A DNA stretch of 64,000 nucleotides. It comes from Diphasiastrum complanatum. Its lineage: Eukaryota > Streptophyta > Lycopodiopsida > Lycopodiales > Lycopodiaceae. The notes under the pieces are model-generated. The model was not told the DNA's origin and ran no database searches. It worked only from the letters and a program-made list of their open reading frames with translations. The stretch lies in assembly GCA_029204225.1 (NCBI GenBank), contig CM055092.1:70030252-70094251 (forward strand), given 5' to 3'. The translations under genes were made by a program, and so were the position numbers. Below are positions 12,291 to 22,199 of this stretch, one piece after another. The first letter of the stretch is position 1; each line of letters begins with the position of its first letter.

Positions 12291-12676
12291 TTTCCAAAGA
12301 ATTGTCTTAGAGAGATCGCATGTCTACAAGCATTCGGACATGTACACTTTCTCGATTTAATTGAATGTATTTCAGCAGATATATTGTTGTGTCATGCTGC
12401 ATCGCTTGTGTTAGGTTCTATTATGTATGAGTCAGGTTTAGCAGATAGATAATTCATAGATTGAATTATTTTTATAGTTGATAATGATTGTCGATTGTAG
12501 TGTTTCTGATTTGACCTTTCCACCACATTTTCGCAATTGAATGAATTTTTGTGCGTCTACGGAATCGACTATGTCAATTCTCATGACTTCGAAGCTTGGA
12601 TCAAGTAAAGCTATCATCGAATTATCAAGTCAGATAGACGTAGTTCATGTACCGAGGAGTCACTTCATTCCCAACA

Positions 12677-12688
12677 TAGTATCAGAGC
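12677..12688 (+). promoter_or_regulatory. Degenerate retrotransposon primer-binding site
   Basis: TAGTATCAGAGC differs by one base from the standard initiator-Met-tRNA primer site TGGTATCAGAGC. It directly follows ..CCCAACA, a plausible LTR end. The LTR itself would lie within 12291-12676, but I could not fix its start. Confidence 0.6.
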
Positions 12689-12784
12689 CGTAATATGGTA
12701 TTTGAATATTTCTTGTTCCGATACAAAGTAAGCATTCACTTAATTGTTTAGAAGTCATACAATCTACTATCTGCATATACATGT

Positions 12785-13230
12785 CTCAAATTTTCTAATG
12801 GATTCTTAATCGAATTCTGGTCTAATGGTAGACAAGCTCAATGGATCAAATTACCATCTATGGAAATTCAAGATGAAAGTCGTGCTAATGGCCAAATAAC
12901 TCTGAGAATAGTCACATGCATCGAACTACTTCCTAGCACTGATGAGCAAGCCATTTCTAAATGGAAGCTCATAGATGGTAAGGCTTTCACCTTAATCACC
13001 TAAAATATATCGGACACACAGATTGGCCATGTCAAACAAGCCCAATCTTCTAAAGAAGCTTGGGACATTCTAAGCACACTTTATGAAGTGAGGGACGTCA
13101 CTTTGAAACTACATCTGAGAAGAAATTTTTTCTCCCTCAAAATGTCGGAAGGTGATTCTATTCAAAATCACATTAATCAATTCAAGACTCTGCTTGAGTA
13201 GTTTTCATTCATAGATTCAGTCATCGAATA
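12785..13230 (+). pseudogene. Copia gag (UBN2) remnant
   Basis: Broken frames give MVDKLNGSNYHLWKFKMKV, then AISKWKLIDGKAF and LSTLYEVRDVTLKLHLRR, matching the copia B gag at 31956-32306 position by position. Multiple stops are present. It lies downstream of the primer site at 12677, as expected. The polymerase that should follow is missing, and sequence of the opposite orientation begins at about 13265. Confidence 0.75.
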
Positions 13231-13264
13231 TTCAGATGGTATAATGACCTTATTGTGGGAACTT

Positions 13265-14743
13265 GCCCTATTACCATTCTTATTGTGACAATTCACACGT
13301 GTGGGAATCCCTAATGTGTGATAATGGTCTCCTAAGCTTTGTGTTTGCACTTTAGATCAAGCATAGATTGATAATCAAGATCTATCTAAACACACTAAGT
13401 CAAAAACTCACCATCTTTGCAACAAGTGCAAAGGTCTCTTCATAATCAAGGCCTTGGGTTTGAGCAAATCCTTTTGCACATAGCCTTGCTTTGTACTTGT
13501 TGATAATGCCATCATAGTTGTACTTGATTCAACCCACTTGCAACCAATAGTATGCTTGTTGGATGGAGGACCCACAAGCTCCCACGTATTTTTGGTGAGT
13601 TATGGAGTGCATCTTGGACATTCTTTGGATCTTCATGTGATATGAAAAAAACATAATTGGTGGAATCAAGGTCCACTTGCTTGCCTTTATCAATATAAGA
13701 GAGCCTCTTGGGCTCGGATCTCTCTTTCTCTCTCAAAGATCTCCTTGGTGAGAAACCCGAGGAGACTCCTCCTCAAATATTGACCCCATCACATCTTGAT
13801 TGTCTTCAATAGAAATAATTGGTGATGCATCTTGAGATGCCTTGATCTCGACCCCCTCCAAGGTGGAATGTTGATCTTCATAAAAAGTGCCTCTACTCTC
13901 AATAACCTTTGAAGTAGAGAGTATAAAGACTCTATAGGCCTTCTTGATGGATGAGTATTCAACCATGATCCCTTTGCTTGAGCTTGGATCATCCTTCTTC
14001 CTTGTTTCCAAGGGAATATGTGCAAAGCAAATACTTCCAAAGATTCTAAGGTGATCAACCTTCGGATTCTTCTTAAATAATACTTCATATGGTGTCTTTC
14101 CTCCAAGAGCAAAATGATGGAGCCTACTAGTTGGCACAATTGATAGCCTCTCCTCAGAAATCCTTTGGCAAGGATGCTTCAATCCTCAAGTATTTGGCAC
14201 ACTCACACAAGAATCTATTTTTCCTCTCGGACACCCTATTTTGATAAGGAGAATAGGCACAAGAGAACTCCCTTCTAATGCCTTCTTGCTCACAATAGTC
14301 ATGAAATTTGTTGGAGATGTACTCTCCACCTCCATCACTCCTCAAAGATTTGATTTTCAAAGAGAATTGCTTCTCAACATATGCTTTGAATATGAGGAAT
14401 TAATCATACATCATGGATTTTGAAGATAGAAGATATAACCATGTGTATCTTGTGTGATCATCAATAAATGTCACTAAACAAGTGGCTCATCCCTTGATTG
14501 TGCTTGATGAGAAGTGCACATCCGAGTGTATCAACTCCAAAGGATGTGAAGTCTTGATGGAAAATCTTGCATATGGCTTATTGTGTGATTTGGCAATAGC
14601 ACATGACTCAGATGGCTTGATCTCCTTGGATAGTGATTTTGACAAGCAAATAGCCTTGGCCTCTTTGATCGTAGAGTACATAGATTTGAAATTGGGATGG
14701 CCCAATTTTCTATGCCATAAATCCTCCTTGGAAATCTTGGTCA
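13265..14743 (-). pseudogene. Copia A2 pol, left part (GAG-pre-integrase to start of RT)
   Basis: Read from 14743 downward: KISKEDLWHRKLGHPNF (GAG-pre-integrase), SHPLELIHSDV (first integrase Asp), LRSDGGGEYISNKFHDY (second Asp), the post-integrase KVDHLRIFGSICFAHIP and a linker. A decayed start of reverse transcriptase (HTIGCKWV) lies near 13520. Frames change several times. The upstream half of the same element lies at 33658-34335; the two halves were separated by insertion of copia B. Confidence 0.8.
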
Positions 14744-14973
14744 TGTTGAAAACATGTGGTGAAAGAAAGATAACTCGAAAAGAAAGCAAACTCGAAAAGA
14801 AACAAACTCGAATGAAAAATGTTTGTGCGCAACAGAATAAGTTATCTCCCTCTTTCCTCAAGCATGACCACGTCTATCACTTTTGAACAAAATATTAGTG
14901 ATAGAAATTACGTTTGATCTGATTACGTAGCCAAACATTAAGCATCAAAACATCAGACAAATACATTAGGGGA
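14744..14973 (-). repeat. Copia B 3' LTR, distal piece
   Basis: Matches the first 230 bases (plus-strand order) of the LTR at 32436, starting TGTTGAAAA and ending at CAGACAAATA. The match stops where the multigene element begins. Confidence 0.85.
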
Positions 14974-15389
14974 AATATGGGCTCAAAATGGGCCCTTTAA
15001 GAAATTTCACTTTAGAGAGAAGTTACGTAGAGAGAGAATGTGAACCGGTAACTTCTGGTCGTTGTTTTCCAAGTTTCCAGCTTTGCCGGACATTTAATTG
15101 GTATGGTTAACTTCAGACAATAGCTAGTTAAGCATGAGATGTAATAACTTCTCTTCATGATCGTTCCAAAATTTGGGACTAGAGCTTTAAGATTGAAAAT
15201 CTTGGTGTGCTCAATGCAAAAACTGAAGTGAGAGTAGCAAAACTTTTGAGATCACTGTATGCTTATAGTGAAATATGAGGCGGGACGATTTTTCAATGCG
15301 ACATAAACATTACAAAAGTAAGGTATGATAGATCTATTCATATTGATTTACTGTAGTTTGATGCATTTAAATGATCATAGCTTTTAACA

Positions 15390-17884
15390 ATGGCAATGTT
15401 CCATTTGCATGTTGCTCTTCTAATGGAATGCACTCCAATTATTAAGAAAAATGTGAAAGTTGTAGAGAATGTTGTTGCAATAGTTAGAGAATTGAGAATG
15501 AATAATCATATGAATATAGATTTGTGGGTGGATGGATCAATTTATCCTAATGATCCAACGACCAATTTGTGTCCAGATTTTAAGTTCGTAACTCATCTTC
15601 TCAGATTTGTATGTGAAGGAAATAGCAGATTACTTGGATAGTGTCAAAGGTTGCGTGATATTGGAATGCATGGCATATCTTGTTTTAATCAACAATTACA
15701 GTTTGCTAATCAACAATTGCAACGTGCAAATCAGCAATTGCTTCATTATGTGCAACACACTAGTGCTGAAAACAATGCACTCAAGAATGCTATGTCAGAG
15801 TTGAATGCTACAGTCACTACTCTTCGGGGATCAAACCAAGAATTGTTAGAATCCATGAAAAAGTTGCGATCCGAGAGATTAAAATCTGCTATTGATATGA
15901 AAGTTATCAATAAGGCAATGATGAAGAGAAAAATAAAGAGAGTACCGATGAAGAATATTGATGACTTATCTACACATAGCAGCAATCAGAAAAAAAGAAT
16001 TCGAACATTCAAATATATTGTCATATAAACTGTTTATTTAATTTGTATATGTCATTTGAGTTTGATTTGTACTTGGTAACATGGATTATTTATTTATTAA
16101 ACGTAATTTGAGTTTCATGTGTTTGTTGCAGATCATGTTTGGTGGCAAAGAACTATTTAACAGAACATTCATGCATTGGATCATCTTTAAATCATGTTTT
16201 ACCAAAAAAGTCAGCAAAGGAAATGATAAAAAATGCTCGGTCTGAAAAAATGAAAAATGAAATTGTAGAGACTGTTTTAATTAAGGTTCAATCATACTTG
16301 GATGCAAATGTGATACAAGGTGCATGTGATGTATCTGGAATTAGCAGAAATGCTTATTCTCCTTCTTTTTAGAATAGTTAAAGAAGCTTTTTCCCAAGTG
16401 ATGGTGAAAAAATTTTTATCTTCCACGTCCATATAGGGTAAGATTAGCAAGAAATTATTATAATGACGAAATGTTCAAAGTAGTTGGCCAACCACTTCAT
16501 ATAACTGAATTATACAAATCAGAATATGGTGAGCTCAATTACAACGATTGCAATAATATTTTTCTTGATATTGAAAATTCTAAAATACATTAACTGATCC
16601 TATAAACTAGATGAACATCAAGTAAATGGAAAGATAATTATTGTAATAAAATTGGATGAATCTGAAATCATCAAGGGTCAAAAGTTGGAACGAGTGAGTG
16701 TCACTTTGATGAACAAAATTTCAGATACAAATGATCGAATGTTTAGTGTTCAATCGGAAAATCACATATGGTGGTTGGCGGCATTCCAGATATACATTTC
16801 AATTTTTATTTAGAATATCATTATTAACAATTTATACCTTGCCAGTTGTTATTGACATGTCATGCATTACTTGCTTCTCTACAGGTATTGAAAGAGGACC
16901 ATAAGATACTATCATGGATATTTTCAAGAATAAATTATGGCGAGATTATAAAGAGACATTTGGAGAGTGAGAAATTTACAGTCGAAAACCATGGAAGTTT
17001 TCAAATTCAATGGCACCTTGCAGGGGATTTGAAAACATTAAAATGTATGTATAATGTCTCTCATGGGGCAACATCAAAGCATCCATGTCTTTATTGCATG
17101 AAGGATTGCTACAATCTGAATTTGGGACGATCAACAAACACTGGCCCAACACGAGTAGCTGAAGATCCAAATATGAAAAGTGTTCTGCCAATTCCATTAA
17201 AAAATGTTCACATATGCACATTGCATGCTGAGGTTGGAGGTGCTAAAGCAAGAAGATTCTTATCCAATACGAGTGTCAATTGAAGAATCAAGTGTCAGAT
17301 ATGAAATTTGGAGAGAAATTGTTCAAGCCACATGAACACTTGAAGGAAGTATTCGAGTGAAAAAGGGACAAGTGTAGACCAACTTAGACAAACTCATAGG
17401 TGTTATCAGAAAAGAAAACCTATCATCAGAAGATATGAGGACTTTGCAAAATCATTGCACCACATTTGTAAAATCTATACATGATTGTTGGGGAAAAGAC
17501 AACTTTACTCATTACATGGTGCTAATCTATATCATTATCTGGTACTTTTCTCATTCAGGCTTATATATTTTTTCTACTGAGGTAACTAATCAAAACTATT
17601 GTTTGCAGCACATCCTTCTTTATCATGCAACTTATTTTGCAAAGGAATATGGGAGCTTAAGTATCTGATTATCACAATGCATGGAAAAATCTCATTGGCA
17701 AGCAAGGGGAGCATTTCATAGAACAACAAATCATGGAGGACACAATTCAACAAATAAATATTTAGTTCAACTTTTTCAGTGGTTTTATAGAAGAGCACAA
17801 TTTAGATATCAAGCTAAAAACTCGCCAAGTATTATGATTTTTCGAAAGGTATTCAAATTCATAACAAAAGAGAGATCCTTATAA
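15390..17884 (+). pseudogene. Protein A: RAG1/Transib-like DDE transposase (copy 1, broken)
   Basis: Exons, by comparison with copy 2: 15390 to about 16020 (N-terminal domain, then Gln/Asn-rich coiled coil), 16132-16789, 16885-17518 and 17609-17884. Landmarks in order are KLDES (Asp at 16655), RVSVTLMN, EDHKILSWI, GDLKTLK (Asp at 17026), CLYC (17086-17097), CTLHAEV and, after the last intron, HILLYH (17609-17626). The sequence then continues with GSLSI, a stop, LSQCMEKSH and NHGGH. RAG1 and Transib share the D, D, CxxC, LH, HxxxxH and SEGNE order. Damage: a stop at 15642 where copy 2 has Tyr, a G-to-A donor change at 16790, about 240 bases lost after LHAEV, and shifts near 16430 and 17280. 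It meets B tail to tail, 29 bases apart. The DNA-cutting role is inferred; a CMC-type transposase is the alternative. Confidence 0.65.
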
Positions 17885-17913
17885 TATATCAAAAATCTAT
17901 TATAGAAAATTGT

Positions 17914-18660
17914 TTATTTATCATCATCATCCTCTTCAAGATTTAGACGGATGGTATTGTCATGAAGGAATAATCTCCTTTCATATGGATCCAAAAATTC
18001 TAAATTTTTCCTTTTGTTCATATCAATGTAACTCGAATAAAGGGCCATTGCAGATGATCTTTGTGTAGTCTCATTGGGAGTATAACCCAATATTTTAATA
18101 GCCAAATCCCTTTTCACAAAAACTATTTTATATGTTCCTTTTGCATACTTATGGCCTCCTAAACAAACTGATAATGATTTGATGGCCATAATGACTGTGG
18201 TTGCATATGGATTAAAAGATGAATGATATATACAAATCTCATTATTTTGAAAGTTTTCAAATAATGAGATAGAGACACATCATTTCTCCTGGCTGATACA
18301 CCTTGAACGCCTCCGTGTCTCATACCAAAGGCAATAGCATCCTGTAAACGAGTAAAATAAATAAATTTAGAATGATACATAACACTGCAAACTCATACTT
18401 TAACACAGTGTTTGAAATAAGAAAACTGAATAGTATCAATACCAATATAATATCTACGTACCAGATCATAATCATCGTATTCAATGACGTTTGCTTTGCT
18501 AATGTCATGTCCTCCAATGGCCTCTACATTTCCGGAGGGGATATATCTAGGCCTTGGGGGATTTTTTTTTGGAATTCCAAAAAATACTCGCAAAATACTC
18601 TAATTTTTCAGATGGAATGTCACTGGCATTCAAAAAATCTAGAAGAATTTTATATCTGAG
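17914..18660 (-). pseudogene. Protein B (copy 1): conserved unknown protein of the element
   Basis: Two exons are visible. The upstream one (about 18660-18459) carries DIPSEKLEYF and GNVEAIGGHDISKANVIE and ends at a GTACGT donor. The downstream one (about 18345-17914) carries MRHGGVQGVSARRND, LSHYLKTFK, MAIKSLSVCLGGHKYAKG, AIKILGYTP and FLDPYERRLFLHDN, and ends in acidic EEDDDDK. Every block has a counterpart in copy 2 (43733-44638). A shift near 18190-18240 and shifts in the upstream exon suggest decay. I do not recognise the family. The acidic C-terminus and constant place beside the transposase gene suggest an accessory protein; that is inference. Confidence 0.6.
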
Positions 18661-18689
18661 GACATGGAGAAACTAGCCATATTGAACCT

Positions 18690-20111
18690 GATATCAATTC
18701 AACGCGACAGAATGATTTCGATCGAGGACTGAACAACAGTGCGTGCGTTGATCCGATATCGTTAGGACGAGACTGAAATTTTCTGCGAGCACATGTCAGA
18801 AGAGGTTGATATCACTTCAGTGCGTCTGCATGAATCCGACCATTTACTGTATGTGAAGGCGCGCGTCGATTCGATATCGTGAGAAAGAAAGAAAACAAAA
18901 TGATGAGTGAATTCAGAATAATAGAGCATAGGATCGAAATATGGAAAGTCGTGTTCATATTTATAGCCTATTCCTTTTGATCACAACCATACATTTGTCA
19001 AATAATGAATTGAGGAACACAGCCTATATTTATCCATCAATCAGAGCGAGACAAATTTGTACCTATGTCGAAATACATTAAATAGTCTATCACTAGATTC
19101 TACGAATCATCATTAGCCCTGACCCTAAAATTTGTACCTGCGACGGAATACATTAAATAGTCTATCACTAGCATCACCGAATAATCATTAAACAAATAAT
19201 AAACAAATATTAAATGGACATCATTGAAAAACATGTATGAGGAGAATTATTACAGTCTCTGCCCTATTTAAGCACCGTAAAGACGAGGTTTTTCCTTTTG
19301 AGATAATGTTCATTCAGAACTTTTTCATAAGACATTCATAATGCGTTCCAATATATTTTTAGTGCGTCTCAGATATCGGATCAGCGCGCCTGGCAGAAGA
19401 AAGTTATTTTCCACTTGGACTGCGTGTGTCGAATCGCTATTGCAAGAAAAAAAAGATTTTTGAAATTGTCAAAATTATTGGACCCCATTATTCATGATCA
19501 AAGCTTGATTCAATAGACTCTTCATACTGTCCAAAGATACGTAGAATCTATTGAGTCAAGGTATGATCATTCATATTCCGTCTAATATCGGTTCAGCGCG
19601 CGAGAATAGCACCTCTTGTTTACACATGCAGTATATGCACGTCGATTTGCTATTGGGTGAAATAATGGCCGTTGGAATTTTCGAAAATTATAACGATTGG
19701 ATATAAAAAAAGGTTAGATATTTATAGCTTAACCTTGTCAATTTTAGCAATAAATTGTAGATGTGACCATACTTTTGTAGAATTAACTGTAGATGTGACC
19801 ATACTTTTGTAGAAATTAACTGTGGTCGTTATTATCGACTAATCATTTTGATGAAAGATGAATATTTAGTTTGATTTGATTGACAAGCCTCTGAATATCT
19901 TGAAGTAATCATCAACGTAAATTGAGCCTCGGATATCCAAACCACCACGTATGCAATTATTTCAGATTTTCTTTATATATACAGATGGACGACGCTGAAT
20001 TTTTTTTGCTTAAAGTTCTTATCGTTCTCTACTTCCATGCGATATCAATTCAGCGCGCTTGAAGCAACCTTCCTACATTCCACTTTTACTCGCACATGCC
20101 CATTTGTTACT
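18690..20111. repeat. Five inverted-repeat units of 70-71 bp between genes B and H3
   Basis: Units lie at 18690-18760, 18808-18878, 19372-19441, 19584-19654 and 20041-20111. Each starts with a form of GATATC-N2-WTCAGCGCGC and ends with its inverted form GCGCGTCGATTCGATATC, arms about 18 bases, with about 35 bases between arms. The first two keep GATATC at both ends. The third and fourth have decayed outer bases, and the right arm of the fifth is weak. They fill the space between divergent genes B and H3, so they could be binding sites for the transposase, for B or C, or for transcription factors. A lone half site is at 21371-21386. Direct repeats also lie here, at 19052-19195 and 19753-19812. 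Confidence 0.75.
19972..19982 (+). promoter_or_regulatory. TATA-like box upstream of the H3-like gene
   Basis: TTTATATATAC lies about 150 bases before the MARTK start (20130) and about 60 before an in-frame upstream ATG (20037). Which ATG is used decides whether the H3 tail is N-terminal. Confidence 0.4.
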
Positions 20112-20129
20112 AGCGCCCATTGGATACTA

Positions 20130-20876
20130 ATGGCACGGACTAAGCAAACAGCACGAGTCCACCTTGGTGGAATCCCAATCACAGGAGGGAGTCATGGAAA
20201 TACACCACCACTGCCTCGTCCACCACCACCTCCTCCTAGGCCAAGGGGCAGAAGAAGAGACCCACCCTGGCTCAAGGATATTTGGAAGCTACAGAAGACC
20301 AATAATCTTCTGATTTTGAAAGCTCACATACAGAGATCCATCAGACAGGTTACAAAAAGTCTATCTGCAGATGTGAGATGGACTGTAACGGCAATAGAGA
20401 CGCTTCACACTGCATATGAGGATTTTCAAGTGAATTTTTTTTCAGATATTGTTGTTGCAGCTGTCCATGCCAAGAGGGTGACCATCATGCCCAAGGATTT
20501 CAACATTGTGTTCAGGCTACGGGACACATATGACAAATTTGCAGAGTACTTTAGACCTGCTGCTTTCTCTCCTCCAAAACAAGATTCAGAGAGGAGAAAA
20601 CGAAAGCAATCTCAACCATCCCAGCTTGATTTTCATATACAGAACATGAGTATTTCAAACAAGAGGAGGTCTCATGACCCTCCTAATAAAGCGAGGGATT
20701 TTTCAAAGCCATCTCCTCTGGATGAGATTCTATCTACTAGACAATCTCCTCCCAAGTCTCCCCCTGAGTCTCCTTCTTCACCTCCCAGAACTCCATTATT
20801 AACTTCTCCTGCTAGATCTTCCTCTCCTATAAATCTCCTCCTCCTTCAAAATCTCTGTCTCCTCCTACCCCTATAA
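20130..20876 (+). CDS. Histone H3/CENH3-like protein carried by the element
   Basis: 248 codons, with no internal stop from ATG 20130. The tail begins MARTKQTAR, as in canonical H3, then diverges: V, H, L stand at positions 9-11 and I at 14, with GG at 12-13 kept. A Pro/Arg linker (residues about 25-44) leads to the histone fold: WLKDIWKLQKTNNLLI (alpha-N), then alpha-1, RWT, an LHTAYEDF alpha-2 segment and VHAKRVTIMPKDF (loop 2 to alpha-3). About 85 residues align to H3 without gaps. LQKTNNLLI, RWT, EDF and KDF recall plant CENH3, whereas IMPKD and loop-1 length recall canonical H3. A Ser/Pro/Lys-rich tail follows; the last 14 residues are probably off-frame. The start was chosen for the H3 tail; an in-frame ATG at 20037 would add 31 residues. 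It probably incorporates into or mimics nucleosomes (inference). Confidence 0.85.
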   Translation: MARTKQTARVHLGGIPITGGSHGNTPPLPRPPPPPPRPRGRRRDPPWLKDIWKLQKTNNLLILKAHIQRSIRQVTKSLSADVRWTVTAIETLHTAYEDFQVNFFSDIVVAAVHAKRVTIMPKDFNIVFRLRDTYDKFAEYFRPAAFSPPKQDSERRKRKQSQPSQLDFHIQNMSISNKRRSHDPPNKARDFSKPSPLDEILSTRQSPPKSPPESPSSPPRTPLLTSPARSSSPINLLLLQNLCLLLPL

Positions 20877-21415
20877 ATATTAGTTCCCCACCTCCTGTTC
20901 TAGGAAATGATTTAGATGATTTTGTAAATGTAAAGGTAGAATCAATTTTGAATGACAATTTCTTTTGTGGTTTATCTGTATTACTTCCGTCACCCCCTGC
21001 ATTTGCCTTTGTAAATACTCCTCAATATGTACAGTATGACTAATTGTTGAACACATATCTTAAAGCTTTAGGTCCTAGATACAGTTTTAAGATGTCGAAG
21101 ACCAATGCTGGTCTTCCCCTTTCTAAATTAGATACAGGTGAATTCGAAAGTAGGGATAAAATGTTAGGTGACAATGTAGGAGGTGGGGCAATTCAGTACT
21201 GGATGGAGTTTTTCTAGACCCCATTGTTTATAGATGTAGCATTGTTTTCCCTTCAATTCATGGCTGCATTTGATTCCCCTCATCTTCAATTTCTACGGTT
21301 TTCTGACATGTTTGTTTTTCATAGCCTTGGTCTACCTTTCCTAAATACAACCGATATATACGAGACTTCAACAAGGGCAAGCGTCAATTCGATATCTGAT
21401 TGTAGTGGTCACTAG
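20835..21415 (+). pseudogene. C-terminal extension of the H3-like protein, in another frame
   Basis: From about 20835 the +1 frame continues the Pro/Ser-rich composition (SPPPSKSLSPPTP), then an acidic stretch (GNDLDDFVNVKVE). It runs to 21415 with only two stops, at 21041-21043 and about 21215. This suggests the ancestral H3-like protein had about 190 further residues with hydrophobic segments (LFSLQFMAAF) and was cut short by one frameshift. No domain was recognised. Confidence 0.5.
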
Positions 21416-21647
21416 AGTTCAAGTGACTGAAGATCTCCCCAATGGAGATAATGCATTTCCTGCAAGAGACAATGAATCTTGTTATTGAAAACTCATATTA
21501 TCCAGTTGCAATTACATTGTGTTTTGCACCATGGAAATGGAGATCATAGAAATGAAAGAGACTCATAGAAAAAGCGGTTCATATATTTTCAAAAATGATG
21601 TATACAAAAAATTGTATTACACAATACAAAATTCCATAGTTCATAAT

Positions 21648-22199
21648 CTATGGATCTTCAATTTCGATGGATGTTCCAATATCTTTGCATTTTATATGCT
21701 CCTCCTGCCTTCTCTTACCTGCACAAGAGAAATTGTTTTAATTAAAATATTTTTTGAAACTAATTCACCTAGAAATAGAAAAAAAAAGGAATATTTTTAT
21801 ATGGCATAACGTACCTTTACACCATTCAATTGAAATTGATAGTACTGAGGTAGATCGAATTGCAACATGTCTAATTTTGATCGAATGTGATTGAGATACC
21901 AATCTTCCTCGACCTCAACCATTGCAAGAATGTTGTCATTTCTTTACACTGTTATTTGAAGTTGCTCTTGAGGGTTTATACCAAAATCTTGATCAAGTGG
22001 CTTCCAAACATTTTTGTATTTAATCCATCTTCTATAATACAGCAACAAAGTGAGCATTCGTTTTTCGATGTGATATCTAAATGTCATTGATGAGTAACAT
22101 ACTCTGCACTCAACTTGCTGATTTTGTTTTGTATCCCAACCATCATCCAATAACTCGACGATTATTTCAGCACTCAAGTCCTTACAAATAAACATTGTT
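21648..22199 (-). pseudogene. Protein C (copy 1), C-terminal half only
   Basis: Read from 22195: MFICKDLSAEIIVELLDDGW, then VECRVCYSSMTFRYHIEKRM, YYRRW and WKPLDQDF. After one stop come VEVEEDWYLNHIRSKL and, past a GT..AG intron (acceptor near 21742), HIKCKDIGTSIEIEDP ending at 21648. Copy 2 (42655-43158) matches block by block, including the last exon. Sequence equivalent to the first half of copy 2 C is absent because copia B LTR begins at 22200. Function unknown. Confidence 0.6.

Larger units (their letters stand above)
14974..22199 (+). mobile_element. Multigene DNA element with RAG1-like transposase and histone H3 (copy 1)
   Basis: A 7.2 kb block splits a copia B LTR into 14744-14973 and 22200-23130. 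It carries A (+, 15390-17884), B (-, 17914-18660), five inverted-repeat units (18690-20111), an H3/CENH3-like gene (+, 20130-20876) and C (-, 21648-22199). Copy 2 at 41441-49564 has the same gene order, inverted. C lacks its N-terminal half here, so the right end is truncated. I found no terminal inverted repeats or target duplication. That these four genes form one mobile unit is inferred from repeated synteny in unrelated surroundings. Confidence 0.7.

Noticed and set aside
22186-22199. ACAAATAAACATT at the right edge of copy 1 resembles ACAAATACATT at its left edge, like a target duplication
   Set aside because: The right-hand stretch encodes MFIC at the start of the conserved part of protein C (MFVC in copy 2), so it belongs to the element, not the target.
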